DNA of 64,000 nt from an uncultured Victivallis sp. (GCF_944391105.1 NZ_CALXSK010000013.1:1-64000), one strand, 5' to 3'; positions 18,460-28,066 are shown, counted from the stretch's first letter. The notes: generated by a model from the letters alone, not told the origin. Numbers and translations are program-made.

Positions 18460-19242
18460 ATGAAGAACGAGTGGAAGGATTTCCGGATACCGAATGCCGC
18501 GGCATACCGGCCGGTCCGCCGTGCCGATTTCGGAGGAAGAGGGCTGGAGGAGCAGTCGCTGTACATCAGCGTTCCGATCGGGGAGGGGCCGCATCCCGTC
18601 GCGGTCTGGTTTCACGGCGGCGGGCTCACCGCCGGAGGGCAGGAGGTCCCGGATTGTCTCTATGACGGGCGGCTGATTGTCATCGAGGCGCGTTACCGGC
18701 TCAGCCCGGCATATCCCGCGCCCGCCGCGCTCGAGGATGCCGCCGCCGCCGTCGCGTGGGCGATGATCCATGCGGAGGAGTTCGATATCGACCAGGGACG
18801 GCTCTTTGTCGGCGGCATGTCGGCGGGAGCGTGGCTTGCGGCGATGGTCGGAATGGACGGCAGCCGGCTCGCCCGTCACGGGTTCGATCACCGGAAACTC
18901 GCGGGCCTCTTTCCGATCAGCGGGCAGATGACGACCCACTTCCGTTTCAAGGAAGATCTGCACTATCCGCAGTCCCAGTTCGAGCCGGTCATCGACCGGT
19001 ATGCGCCGCTCGGACACCTCTGCGCCGATCTGCCGCCGATTCTGCTCGTGACCGGAGAATCGGGACTCGACATGCCGGGACGACCCGAGGAGAACGCACT
19101 CATGGCCGCCTCCCTGAAGGCGCTCGGGCATCCGCTGGTCCGCTGTGTGCATCTGAAGGGATGCGACCACGGCGCCGCGCTCGACAACTGCGGACCGGCG
19201 CTCACTGCGTTCCTCGACGAACTTCTGGAAGGGAAGAGATGA
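18460..19242 (+). CDS. Alpha/beta hydrolase, HSL-type esterase
   Basis: Cytoplasmic esterase/lipase-like protein of 260 residues. It has the oxyanion HGGG motif in WFHGGGLTAGG, the nucleophile elbow VGGMSAGAW, an Asp in TGESGLDMP and a final His in LKGCDHGAAL, a complete catalytic set of the hormone-sensitive-lipase branch. AAGGATGCGAGG precedes the ATG. The stop overlaps the exporter start by four bases (ATGA), implying a joint role. The substrate is unknown. Confidence 0.85.
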   Translation: MKNEWKDFRIPNAAAYRPVRRADFGGRGLEEQSLYISVPIGEGPHPVAVWFHGGGLTAGGQEVPDCLYDGRLIVIEARYRLSPAYPAPAALEDAAAAVAWAMIHAEEFDIDQGRLFVGGMSAGAWLAAMVGMDGSRLARHGFDHRKLAGLFPISGQMTTHFRFKEDLHYPQSQFEPVIDRYAPLGHLCADLPPILLVTGESGLDMPGRPEENALMAASLKALGHPLVRCVHLKGCDHGAALDNCGPALTAFLDELLEGKR

Positions 19243-20165
19243 ATGCTCTCTGGATCGCCGGGCCGCTGATCGGGTTCGTCGGGATGATGTCAGGCGGATT
19301 CTGGGGTGTCGGCTGCGGCTGGATCGTTGTGCCGGCGATGCTGATTCTCGGATTCGATCCGTTCGACGCGGTCGGCATCGGGCTGCTGCAGATGGTTCCC
19401 GCCACGATTCCGACCGTCGTGCGGCAGTTTCCCGAGATCGGCTGGCGCACGGGCGATCCGGGGAGGTTGCTGGTTCTGCCGCTTGCGGTCGGCGCGATCG
19501 GAGCTTCGCTCTTCGGGAAGATGTTCAACGAGAAACTCTTCGCCCTTTTCGGCGGACCGGAGATTTTGCAGTGGATGCTGGCCGGATTCATTCTGGTTGT
19601 CGCCTGTCAGACCGCCTGCTCACGCACGCTTGTCAGGGCCGATGAGTTTCCGAGCTTTTCCCCCGCGAAACGGGCGGGTGTGTTCGTCACCGGCGTTGCA
19701 ACCGGGGTGCTCTCATCGATGCTCGGGGTCGGCGGCGGGCTTCTGATGCGGCCGCTGCTGACTTCGGGATTCAAAGTGCCGGAATACTTTACGAGCCGGA
19801 TCGTGCGGCTTATGGTGACGTTGACCACGCTTTCGGGCGGAATCACCTACCTCTTTCAATCCGGCACGGTGGCGTGGCAGGTGCTCTGGGGCGCGGTGCT
19901 GGTTTCCGCGGGCGGATTCGCGGGGTTTCCGCTCGGGACGCGGATGCACACGGTCGCGTTCAATGCGGGATATGCGCAGTACATTCACAAGAGCTTTGCG
20001 ATTCCGGCCGGTGCGATGTTCCTCAACACGCTGCTGAATGTGACCGGCTGCCGCGAGGCGAGCCGCATCGCGATGGTTGTGATCGCATTCGGCGTCGCCG
20101 CGGGACTCGTGCTCTTCACCTGGTATGCGGCGCACCACCGGAAGGAGAACGGCGGGGCGATCTAA
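19239..20165 (+). CDS. TauE/SafE-family anion exporter
   Basis: A 308-residue integral membrane protein with about eight hydrophobic helices in two repeats. Gly-rich helices VGMMSGGFWGVGCGW and LSSMLGVGGGLLMRP are the duplicated signature of the TauE/SafE (DUF81) family, which exports sulfite, sulfoacetate or other small organic anions. It is coupled to the esterase by an ATGA overlap, so it may export the acid product of that enzyme. This link is inference. Confidence 0.85.
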   Translation: MNALWIAGPLIGFVGMMSGGFWGVGCGWIVVPAMLILGFDPFDAVGIGLLQMVPATIPTVVRQFPEIGWRTGDPGRLLVLPLAVGAIGASLFGKMFNEKLFALFGGPEILQWMLAGFILVVACQTACSRTLVRADEFPSFSPAKRAGVFVTGVATGVLSSMLGVGGGLLMRPLLTSGFKVPEYFTSRIVRLMVTLTTLSGGITYLFQSGTVAWQVLWGAVLVSAGGFAGFPLGTRMHTVAFNAGYAQYIHKSFAIPAGAMFLNTLLNVTGCREASRIAMVVIAFGVAAGLVLFTWYAAHHRKENGGAI

Positions 20166-20256
20166 GGGTTTTCGCGGCTTTTCGGCTTCGAAAACTTGAA
20201 AAAATCTCCGGGCGGGTATATTCTTAACTCCGTGAACATTCAGGGAGGCGCAATCG

Positions 20257-20517
20257 ATGGGCTTGTTTAAATTCAGATGCGTATTCTGCCGTCAGAAGAT
20301 CGCGGCGGAAGAGGAGTGGATCGGGATGTTTGCGGAGTGTCCGAGCTGCCATCGCCGGATCGACATCCGCCGCGATGACGAATTTCTCGATGATGTTCCG
20401 GAGCAGCCGGAGCCGGAGGTCTCGGCTCCGCCCGAACCGGAGGCTCCCCCGCCGTTTCCGGAACCGTTTCAGATCAACCTGCCGAAATGGGAGCTGCCGA
20501 AGGCGGAGAAGCCTTGA
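20257..20517 (+). CDS. Small zinc-ribbon protein
   Basis: An 86-residue protein with two zinc knuckles (CVFCRQK and ECPSCHRR, residues 8-11 and 28-31) and an acidic, Pro/Glu-rich tail. AGGGAGG nine bases before the ATG supports translation. A TATATT box at 20217-20222 may be its -10 element. No enzymatic domain is visible; similar small ribbons are often scaffolds or RNA/DNA-binding accessory proteins. Real gene, unknown function. Confidence 0.65.
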   Translation: MGLFKFRCVFCRQKIAAEEEWIGMFAECPSCHRRIDIRRDDEFLDDVPEQPEPEVSAPPEPEAPPPFPEPFQINLPKWELPKAEKP

Positions 20518-20660
20518 GAACACACGGCGTTGCCGCCGGATTGCGAGGTTTTTGCAATTTAAAACGCGGTTCCGCCGGGCGGGGACTTGCGAAAACCGTC
20601 TTTCGCGCATAAATTATACGGGTGTTGCAACTTTTAACCTTTAGTGGAGAGTATTGTTTC

Positions 20661-21254
20661 ATGCGCCGACTTTTGTTTGCTCTTGCCGCCGTTGCCGCGG
20701 CGTTCGTTTTCGGCGGCTGCGCCGATCCCGAAGTGATGTCCGAGGTCCTTCAGCAGACGCAGGATCAGAGAATTTACACCCGGTACAACCTCTGGTATCT
20801 GAATCCTGCCGAGATCAGCTGCCTGAACATCCAGCAGGGGAGTTTTCTGCCGCTCGGCAGCGAAATTGAGCCGATCGGCACGAGTTACAGCATGATTACC
20901 GGAAAGAGCACGGTTTCGTTCCGCGACATGGACGGGCGGGAGTACACGATCATCTTCGATCCCGGATACCGGCTCTGTTCGTTGCGCGACTACATCTCCG
21001 CAACTTTCACGACTGAGCCGCCCGAGGAGATGCTCAAGGGGATTCCGCCTGCGACGCTTGAACGGATCAAAGCCGGGCAGGTGGTCGCCGGCATGGGGCG
21101 GCGTGACGTGCTGCTCGCCTACGGGCCGCCGCCGGCGGTGCGCACGCCGGATCTGCGCAACGAGACCTGGATGTACTGGCTTACCCCCTCCGAAACCGCG
21201 CGGGTGATCTTCCGCGGGGACACGGTCCGCAATGTGCTCAACCTCAATGAGTGA
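20661..21254 (+). CDS. Lipoprotein with BamE/SmpA-like domain
   Basis: A 197-residue lipoprotein: a basic N-terminus, hydrophobic helix and lipobox FGGC (Cys around residue 20). The C-terminal part, around GQVVAGMGRRDVLLAYGPPP followed by ETWMYW, has the pattern of BamE/SmpA-OmlA domains, in which a two-helix segment precedes strands. GGAGAG precedes ATG 20661; an in-frame upstream ATG at 20622 would bury the signal peptide. It overlaps murF by eight bases. Outer-membrane assembly or cell-wall contact are possible roles. Confidence 0.7.
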   Translation: MRRLLFALAAVAAAFVFGGCADPEVMSEVLQQTQDQRIYTRYNLWYLNPAEISCLNIQQGSFLPLGSEIEPIGTSYSMITGKSTVSFRDMDGREYTIIFDPGYRLCSLRDYISATFTTEPPEEMLKGIPPATLERIKAGQVVAGMGRRDVLLAYGPPPAVRTPDLRNETWMYWLTPSETARVIFRGDTVRNVLNLNE

Positions 21255-22626
21255 GATGACGTTCAGCGGATTTACGGCGGGGGAGCTCGCCGGGGCGACC
21301 GGCGGTCGCTGGACGGCGGATCCCGGGGAACTCCGGTTCAGCGGGGTGTACACCGATACGCGGCAGCCGGGAGCCGGGCGGCTGTTCATTGCCCTTGCCG
21401 GGGAGAAGTTCGATGCGCACGACTTTCTCGGCGCGGCGGTCGCTTCCGGCTGCGGCGCGCTCTGCATCGCGGAACAAAAGCGCGGGAAGATTCCGGCCGG
21501 TTGTCCGGTTCCGGTGCTTCTGGTGGATGAGCCGCTCCGTGCTTATCAGGCGATTGCGCGGGCTTACCGGATGCGTTTTCCGGCGCTCAAGCTCGCCGCC
21601 GTCACCGGCAGCGTCGGCAAGACCAGCGTCAAGGAGATGCTGCGCGCGATCTTTTCCGAAGCTGTCGGCGGGGAAAAGGTCCTTTCCACTGTCGGAAATA
21701 CGAACAATCAGATCGGGGTTCCGCAGAATCTGCTCCGGCTGACGCCCGACCATTGCTGCGCGGTCATCGAGATGGGAACCAACCATCACGGGGAGATCGA
21801 GCCGTTGAGTCGCTGTGCGCTGCCGCAGGTGGCGCTGGTCAACTCGATTGCGCCGTGTCATCTGGAGTTTCTCGGGGATCTCGCCGGGGTTGCGCGCGAA
21901 AAGAGCCGGATTTTCTGCGGTCTGCCGTCGGACGGCACGGCCGTGATCCCGATGGAGTGTCCGGCCCGGGAGGTGCTGGAAGCGGCGGCGGAACCGTATC
22001 GCGTGCTGCGTTTCGGCGAGGAGTCCGGGGATGTCCGGGCGCGTTATCTCGGGGGCGAGCTTGAAGGCAGTTCGTTCAGGCTGCTGTTTCCGGATGGGGA
22101 AGAGTTCCGGGTTTCGTGGAGACTTGCCGGACGCCATCAGGCGCGGAACGCCGCCGCTGCCGCCGCCGCCGCGCTGGCGGCGGGAGTCGAACCCGCGGTG
22201 ATCGCGAAGGGATTGGAGCATACGGTTCTGCCGGGCATGCGCAGTCGCGTGACCCGGATCGACGGCGTGACCTATCTGAACGACGCCTACAATGCGAATC
22301 CCGGCAGTATGCGCGCGGCTTTCGAACATCTGGCGGAGTTCGCGGATCCCGTCCATCTCGTGCTTCTGCTCGGCGAAATGCGCGAGCTCGGGGCGGAGTC
22401 GGAACGCGAGCACGTCGGAGTGTTTGAGCTGGCAAAGAGGATGTTTCCCGGCTCACGCATCGCGACGGTCGGGGAGGGATTTCGTTGCGCGGGCTGTGAG
22501 CGCCACTTCGAGAGCGCGTCGGAAGCGCGGAGTTTTATCGCGGAGGCGAGGGCGGGCGACCTCGTGTTTGTGAAGGGGTCGCGCGGAATCGCCGCGGAGG
22601 AGGCGCTGCCCGCAGCGGCGCGCTGA
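21247..22626 (+). CDS. murF: UDP-MurNAc-tripeptide:D-Ala-D-Ala ligase
   Basis: The last cytoplasmic step of peptidoglycan precursor synthesis: adds D-Ala-D-Ala to the UDP-MurNAc tripeptide. About 459 residues with the Mur N-domain (DTRQPGAGRLFIAL), the ATP loop TGSVGKTSVKEML, EMGTNHHGEI of the middle domain and LNDAYNANPGSM of the C-domain. Start ATG 21247 overlaps the lipoprotein stop. It lies 22 bases before murE, in reverse of the usual murE-murF order. Confidence 0.94.
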   Translation: MSEMTFSGFTAGELAGATGGRWTADPGELRFSGVYTDTRQPGAGRLFIALAGEKFDAHDFLGAAVASGCGALCIAEQKRGKIPAGCPVPVLLVDEPLRAYQAIARAYRMRFPALKLAAVTGSVGKTSVKEMLRAIFSEAVGGEKVLSTVGNTNNQIGVPQNLLRLTPDHCCAVIEMGTNHHGEIEPLSRCALPQVALVNSIAPCHLEFLGDLAGVAREKSRIFCGLPSDGTAVIPMECPAREVLEAAAEPYRVLRFGEESGDVRARYLGGELEGSSFRLLFPDGEEFRVSWRLAGRHQARNAAAAAAAALAAGVEPAVIAKGLEHTVLPGMRSRVTRIDGVTYLNDAYNANPGSMRAAFEHLAEFADPVHLVLLLGEMRELGAESEREHVGVFELAKRMFPGSRIATVGEGFRCAGCERHFESASEARSFIAEARAGDLVFVKGSRGIAAEEALPAAAR

Positions 22627-22648
22627 ATCGGGAAAGGAAGAGGATACC

Positions 22649-24136
22649 ATGATTCTGTCATTTGAAAAAGTGCTCGGGGAGCTGTTGATTGCACGGCGCG
22701 GTTTTCACGGGAATGCCGCGCGCGGGCGGGTGGTGAACGACTCGCGCAAGGTGCTTCCGGGAGATGTGTTCGTCGCGATTCCGGGGACGGTCAGCGACGG
22801 GCACAACTACATCGACGCCGCAATCAAGGCGCGGGCGCAGGTTGTGATTCATCAACATCCGCTTTCGCACTACGAGCCGGCGACGACCTATCTCATGGTG
22901 ACGAATACGCGCCTGGCCTATGCGCGCTGCTGCCGCGAATTCTGCGGTCGCCCGGATGAAAAACTGCCGCTTTTCGGCGTGACCGGCACGAACGGAAAGA
23001 CCACGACGGTCTACCTCATCGAACATCTGCTGCGGGAGGGAGGGCGCTCCTGCGGACTCGTCTCCACCGTTGAAACGCGCGACGGCAAGGTTGTGCGTCC
23101 GGCCGACTGCACGACGCCGGAAGCGGGGACGCTCTTTCCGCTGCTTGCGGAGATGCTCCGGAACCGGATGGCGGCCGCAGCGATGGAACTTTCGAGTCAC
23201 GCGCTCGATCAGGGGCGGGTCGCGGGGGCGCGTTTCCGGGTGGCGATCTTTACGAATTTGAGCGGGGATCATCTCGATTACCACCACGATATGGAGCATT
23301 ACTATCAGGCGAAGCGGCGACTCTTTACGGAACAGCTCTCATCGAAGGGGGCGGCGGTCATCAACGTCAATGATCCTTACGGGGCGCGGCTGGCCGAGGA
23401 GCTTTCCGGCGATGTGAAACTCATCACCTTCGGCGGACCGGATTCCGATGCGAAGTGGCACATCACAAACGTCGAACTTTCGGCGGACGGGGTGAAATTC
23501 CGGCTGGAAGGGCGCAGTTCGGCATTCGATGTCGCGTCGAACCTCATCGGTGAGCACAACATCTGCAATCTTGCCGGTGCGATTCTCGCGGTGCGGGAAT
23601 TCGGGCTGAAACCCGATGAGATCGACCGCGCGCTCGCCGTCCCGATTCAGGTTCCCGGACGGCTCGAACGGATTGACAGCCAGATGGGGTTCCCCGTCTA
23701 CGTCGACTACGCCCACACCGACGATGCGCTGAGCCGTGTGCTGGAGATTCTGCGGCGGATCACGGCCAGACGGGTGATTGTGGTCTTCGGCGCGGGCGGC
23801 GACCGTGACCGGACAAAGCGGCCCCGCATGGGACGCGCGGCGGCGGAGGCGGCAGACCGGATCGTTTTGACCAGCGACAATCCGCGCAGCGAGAATCCGG
23901 AGTCGATCATCCGGGAAATCGCCTCCGGAATTCCAGAGGGGGTCGCGTATGAAGTCGAACCCGATCGCGGCCGGGCGATCCGCCGGGCGATTCAACTTGC
24001 CGAACCGGGCGATGTGGTGCTCGTGGCGGGCAAGGGACATGAGAGCTACCAGGAGATTTGCGGAGTTCGGCATTCGTTCGACGACCGCAAGGCCGTCAAG
24101 ACGATTCTTGCGGAGCTGCGGGCCGCGTCGAAGTGA
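22649..24136 (+). CDS. murE: UDP-MurNAc-L-Ala-D-Glu ligase (meso-DAP adding)
   Basis: Adds the third amino acid to UDP-MurNAc-dipeptide. The 495 residues show VNDSRKVLPGDVFVAIPG, the ATP loop GVTGTNGKTTT, the Mur Asn/His segment FTNLSGDHLDYH and the C-domain. The DNPRSENPE motif is the one that recognises meso-diaminopimelate in characterised MurE enzymes (lysine enzymes differ there), so a DAP-type wall is predicted. GGAAAGGAAGAGG lies upstream of the ATG. Co-transcribed with murF. Confidence 0.95.
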   Translation: MILSFEKVLGELLIARRGFHGNAARGRVVNDSRKVLPGDVFVAIPGTVSDGHNYIDAAIKARAQVVIHQHPLSHYEPATTYLMVTNTRLAYARCCREFCGRPDEKLPLFGVTGTNGKTTTVYLIEHLLREGGRSCGLVSTVETRDGKVVRPADCTTPEAGTLFPLLAEMLRNRMAAAAMELSSHALDQGRVAGARFRVAIFTNLSGDHLDYHHDMEHYYQAKRRLFTEQLSSKGAAVINVNDPYGARLAEELSGDVKLITFGGPDSDAKWHITNVELSADGVKFRLEGRSSAFDVASNLIGEHNICNLAGAILAVREFGLKPDEIDRALAVPIQVPGRLERIDSQMGFPVYVDYAHTDDALSRVLEILRRITARRVIVVFGAGGDRDRTKRPRMGRAAAEAADRIVLTSDNPRSENPESIIREIASGIPEGVAYEVEPDRGRAIRRAIQLAEPGDVVLVAGKGHESYQEICGVRHSFDDRKAVKTILAELRAASK

Positions 24137-24237
24137 CGGCTTTTCCGGAGAACGTGGAAAATTTCGCTGCATTGCTGCCGTTGCGCTTGATTTCCGGGGC
24201 GGGGATGTTATCTTGAATGAAAAAGGAGAAGCGCATC

Positions 24238-26115
24238 ATGATCCGTCCCCCAGCTTACAGCGATATGCTCCAGAACTATTATGAGGAGAAGTTTCTGCGT
24301 TTGCGCGCGGAACGTCAGGCACGGCTGGCCGCCGTTGCAACCCCGGAGGAGGCGCGCGACTATGCCGCGTGGGCGCGGCGCACGGTGCGCGGGGCGTTCA
24401 TGCTGCCGGAGGAGCGTACGCCGCTTTATGCGTGCGTGACGGCCGACATGGAGGAGGACGGTGTCCTGACGGAGGCGGTCCTGTTTGAACCGCGCCCGTG
24501 CTATCTCGCTTCCGCTCTGCTGTACCGCCCTGCCGGGGAGGTTGCGGACGGGTCGTTGCCGGCGGTGCTGGGACTCTGCGGCCATTCGCAGAATGGAAAA
24601 AGCTGCGATACGTACCGCACATTTGCGCGGACGCTTGCGAAGATCGGATTCCTTGTGCTGCTTGTAGACCCGGCGGGTCAGGGGGAGCGACTGCAGTTCG
24701 TGCGCACTGCCGGAGACCGTTTTTCCGACTGTTGTGTGTTCGAGCACAATCAGCTGGGGAAGATGCTCGGGCTCTTCGGCGACAGCTTCGCCTGCTGGCG
24801 GGTCTGGGATGCGATGCGCGCGCTGGATTATCTGCTCTCCCGGCCGGAGGCGGACGTCTCGCGAGTCGGCGTGACGGGGAACTCCGGCGGCGGGACGATG
24901 TCGACCTATCTCTGGGCGCTTGACGACCGGCTCACGATGGCGGCGCCGGGTTGTTATGTGACAAGTTTTTATCGGAATTTCGACAATGAACTTCCCGTTG
25001 ATGCGGAACAGGCGGTTCCGGGTCTGGCGGCGGCGGGATTCGAAATGGCGGATTTCCTCATCGCGCGCGCCACGGAACCGTGTTTGATTCTCGGGCGCGG
25101 CAACGATTTCTTCGATCCGCGCGGAACGCGCGAGGCGTTCGACGAGTGCCGGAAGATTTATGAACTGCTCGGAACTCCGGAGCGCATCCGGCTCTTCACC
25201 GAGGCTGGCGAGCACGGGTACGGGCCGGGCAACCGGCGGGCGATGTACCGCTTTTTCGCCGGGGAGGCGGGCCTTGACGGGGAAACCGAGGAGCTTTCCG
25301 CCGGGACGGATCTGCAGGCCGCTCCGGACGGGCAGGTGAACTGGATTCCGGGCAGCCGGACGCTGCCGGAGTTTCTTTCCGGCTGGTGCGGAGAGCCGAT
25401 TCCGGAACCGATGGGGGTTCGCGATTTTCTCGCGCAGGCCGGAGTGACGGCTTCCGTGGCGGTTCCCGATTACAAGGTGCTGCGGAACGGGCGGGTCGAT
25501 TCGAAGGTGATTTCAATTTTCGGACTGCGCAGCGAACCGGGAATTCTCGCATTTCTTCACCTGTGCGACGGGCGGGAGTGGAATTGTCTCCCCGCGGAGG
25601 AGAAGGCTGTGCTGATCGTCGCCGCGCGGGATGGAGAGGAGGAGTTGCTCGCTGCGTCCCGGCCCGAGGACGGGGCGCGGCTTTTCACGCTTGATGTGCG
25701 CGGGTTCGGCAAGAGTTTCCCGCTCACGAGCGACCGTGACAGCGATTTTTTCTCCCCGTACGGAACGGAATATTTCTATGATGCGGCAGGGGTGATGGTC
25801 GATTCTCCGCTCTTTTTCGGGCGGGTTCGCGATGTGCTGGCCGCTCTGGCGTTTCTGCGCGCGGGCAACTACCGGGAGATCCGGGTGGTCGGTCGCGGAG
25901 TTTCGCTGCTGGTGACGGCGTTTGCGTGCTGTGCCGCTCCGGAGCTCTGGAACTCGCTGACGCTGGAGGGCGCACCTGCATCGATGCGCGACCTGGTCCG
26001 GAAAGCGGTCTATCCGGAGCCGCAATCCTACGCGCCTCGCGGCATGCTCCGTCACTTCGACCTTGCCGAACTCTACGCGGAACTCGCCGTGGGCCACTCG
26101 CTGAAGCTCGCCTGA
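24238..26115 (+). CDS. Large alpha/beta hydrolase, acetyl-xylan-esterase-like, with degenerate second half
   Basis: A 625-residue cytoplasmic protein. The first ~350 residues form an alpha/beta hydrolase: LGLCGHSQNGKSCDTYR, VDPAGQGER, the nucleophile elbow GVTGNSGGGTMS and a late HGYGPGNRR His, like Abhydrolase_7/AXE1 proteins. Residues about 360-625 resemble a second hydrolase fold (RGFGKSFP, a helix after VVGRGVSLL) but lack the GxSxG elbow, so this half is probably non-catalytic. AAGGAG nine bases before ATG 24238 decides the start over the upstream in-frame ATG at 24217. Substrate unknown; sugar-ester deacetylation fits the context. Confidence 0.72.
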   Translation: MIRPPAYSDMLQNYYEEKFLRLRAERQARLAAVATPEEARDYAAWARRTVRGAFMLPEERTPLYACVTADMEEDGVLTEAVLFEPRPCYLASALLYRPAGEVADGSLPAVLGLCGHSQNGKSCDTYRTFARTLAKIGFLVLLVDPAGQGERLQFVRTAGDRFSDCCVFEHNQLGKMLGLFGDSFACWRVWDAMRALDYLLSRPEADVSRVGVTGNSGGGTMSTYLWALDDRLTMAAPGCYVTSFYRNFDNELPVDAEQAVPGLAAAGFEMADFLIARATEPCLILGRGNDFFDPRGTREAFDECRKIYELLGTPERIRLFTEAGEHGYGPGNRRAMYRFFAGEAGLDGETEELSAGTDLQAAPDGQVNWIPGSRTLPEFLSGWCGEPIPEPMGVRDFLAQAGVTASVAVPDYKVLRNGRVDSKVISIFGLRSEPGILAFLHLCDGREWNCLPAEEKAVLIVAARDGEEELLAASRPEDGARLFTLDVRGFGKSFPLTSDRDSDFFSPYGTEYFYDAAGVMVDSPLFFGRVRDVLAALAFLRAGNYREIRVVGRGVSLLVTAFACCAAPELWNSLTLEGAPASMRDLVRKAVYPEPQSYAPRGMLRHFDLAELYAELAVGHSLKLA

Positions 26116-26125
26116 GGACTCCGGT

Positions 26126-27055
26126 TCACCTGCGGTGGAGCCGCGAATCGATCAGAGCGCCGAGCCAGCTTGCGAGCGCGATGATTCCGGCGGCGGAGAG
26201 TTCCCCGGTGACGGCGAGCTGTATCGCCGCCAGCCAGGTTCCGAGGATCACGATTGAGATTACGAGCCGCGCCGGTTCGATGAATGCGGCAATTTTCTTC
26301 AGAAAAAACAGAAGATTGGCCAGCGGGATCAGCGGGTACCAGACGCGTCCGCCCTGTTCCTTCGGATTGCGCATCCCGAGCCAGATTCCGCAGAGATAAA
26401 CCGCCAGAAAGAGCGTTCCCCCCGCTGCCACCAGCGGCTGTGACGCGAGCGCCGCGGCGAATCCGAGCGCCGTCAGAGCGATGAGTTCAGCCAGCAACAG
26501 CAGCAAATAGAGCTGACCCGCGCCGAATGCGCTCCAGCCCGCGCCGAACGCGTAAATCAGATGCAGTCCCGGCAGAGTCGCCCACAGCGGAGAATTCCAC
26601 GGCGGCAGGAGCGGTTCCTCTCCGGAAGAGCTCCCGGGTTCCGGGGACGCGGCTCGCCGTGCGGACTTCGGGCGCGCGGGAGGTTCGTCGTCGCTCTCCC
26701 GGAGGGGAGGCGGCGCGGGGGAGGGCGCGGGAGATTCCGGGGGGAGCGGCGCGGGAGATTCCGGTGCGGGCGGCTGAATCCGGTCGAGCTCTTTGAGCAC
26801 CGCCCGGGCGGCTTCTTCGAACAGTTCGAGTTCGTCGGCGCGGAGTGTCACGCCGCTTTCGTGAGCGACGCGGTTGCGGACGGTGCCGATGAAGTGGATC
26901 AGTCGTGCAACCTCTTCCGGAAGAGCGGAGCCGAGCGAATCGGTTTTTTCGCGCAATCCTGAACCGGTGGCGCCGCATTCGGCGAGTCTGCTTTCAATTT
27001 TTCGGGTGGCGTCGATCACGCGTCCGGTGATGATGATTGGTTCGTCACTGTTCAT
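26126..27055 (-). CDS. Membrane protein with cytoplasmic DUF4145-like domain and Pro-rich linker
   Basis: A 309-residue protein. The first ~95 residues are helical, with LIHFIGTVRNRVAHE, which resembles DUF4145/HEPN-like domains. A Pro/Ser/Glu-rich linker follows (about 95-155), then about five transmembrane helices to the C-terminus. There is no signal peptide. It is convergent with the hydrolase gene, and the start is 156 bases from ftsQ. Function unknown; the HEPN-like resemblance is from the RN-x-x-AH pattern only and needs a profile search. Confidence 0.6.
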   Translation of the reverse strand: MNSDEPIIITGRVIDATRKIESRLAECGATGSGLREKTDSLGSALPEEVARLIHFIGTVRNRVAHESGVTLRADELELFEEAARAVLKELDRIQPPAPESPAPLPPESPAPSPAPPPLRESDDEPPARPKSARRAASPEPGSSSGEEPLLPPWNSPLWATLPGLHLIYAFGAGWSAFGAGQLYLLLLLAELIALTALGFAAALASQPLVAAGGTLFLAVYLCGIWLGMRNPKEQGGRVWYPLIPLANLLFFLKKIAAFIEPARLVISIVILGTWLAAIQLAVTGELSAAGIIALASWLGALIDSRLHRR

Positions 27056-27210
27056 GGTATGTTTCTTCGGGGTTTCTCCGGCGATAACATACCCCGTGCA
27101 AGGCTCCTTGTCAAGAAGTTGCTGAAAAAAGCCGCCGGAGTGTTGCGATTTTGCCGGAGCCGCGTTATATTACACATCATGACCCGTTTCTTGTATCAGT
27201 GACCGACCGG

Positions 27211-28044
27211 ATGAGCAATATGGCGAAAAAGCCCCCGGAAACACATAAACCGCCGGTGAAAAACTCGGCAAACGTGCGCAGTGACAGCGACAAGCTGTTG
27301 CGGACGCTGATCGTGCTGTTTGTTCTGATGGGGGTGGCGGCTGCGCTGATTTTCGGTCTCGTCTCTCTCCGGCGGGTGCTTTTTACATCGAATCCCCGGT
27401 TTCTGCTGCGGGAGGTCTCCGTGCAGTCGGAGGGTTATTGGCGCGACCGCGCACCTGTTCTCGCCTCCCGGCTGGGGATTCATCTCGGGGACAACCTTTT
27501 CACGATTGACCCGGGGGAACTGCGCCGCCGGTTGGCGGCCATCCCGAATGTCGAGCATTGCGAAGTGATCCGTGTGCTGCCGGATACGTTGCACCTGCGG
27601 ATTGTGGAACGGATTCCCCGTGCGATTCTTTCCAGTCCGGGCGGCCGGTTTGTGGTCGACGAAGACGGCGTGGTGATTCCGCGCCGGGAGTCGATGGCGG
27701 ACAAGCTGCCGCAGCTGCCGGTCATTTTCGGATTCCGGAGTTCGACCGTCGAACCGGGCCGGAAACTGGAAGAGCTGGCACCTGCGCTTGAACTGATCAT
27801 GCAGACCGCGCTGAACTTCCCCGACATCCGGATTATGGCCGTGGACATGCGCAACCCCGCCAAAACGACGGTGTCCATGCGGTTCCGCGATCAGAAGGTG
27901 TGCCGGGCGTTGATCCCGGCCAGGGACCGGAATGTTGTTCTGCTGCTGACCGCGCTTCAAAGTGCGATTCTGCATGCGGAACGCCGTGGCGACACGCGCG
28001 GCATCTTCGATCTTTCATTCGACGGAAACGTGATCATCCGTTGA
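27211..28044 (+). CDS. ftsQ: Cell division protein FtsQ
   Basis: A bitopic division protein of about 277 residues: a cytoplasmic tail, one transmembrane helix (LLRTLIVLFVLMGVAAALIF), then a POTRA domain beginning LLREVSVQSEGYWRD and the FtsQ beta-domain with LRIVERIPRAIL and FVVDEDGVVIPR. It links FtsA/FtsK to FtsB/FtsL at the septum in known bacteria. Here it stands alone outside a dcw cluster, though murF/murE are 3 kb upstream. The start is uncertain: ATG 27211 or 27220 are plausible; ribosome sites are weak. Confidence 0.85.
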   Translation: MSNMAKKPPETHKPPVKNSANVRSDSDKLLRTLIVLFVLMGVAAALIFGLVSLRRVLFTSNPRFLLREVSVQSEGYWRDRAPVLASRLGIHLGDNLFTIDPGELRRRLAAIPNVEHCEVIRVLPDTLHLRIVERIPRAILSSPGGRFVVDEDGVVIPRRESMADKLPQLPVIFGFRSSTVEPGRKLEELAPALELIMQTALNFPDIRIMAVDMRNPAKTTVSMRFRDQKVCRALIPARDRNVVLLLTALQSAILHAERRGDTRGIFDLSFDGNVIIR

Positions 28045-28066
28045 ACCGGACGCAAAGGAAGAAAAC

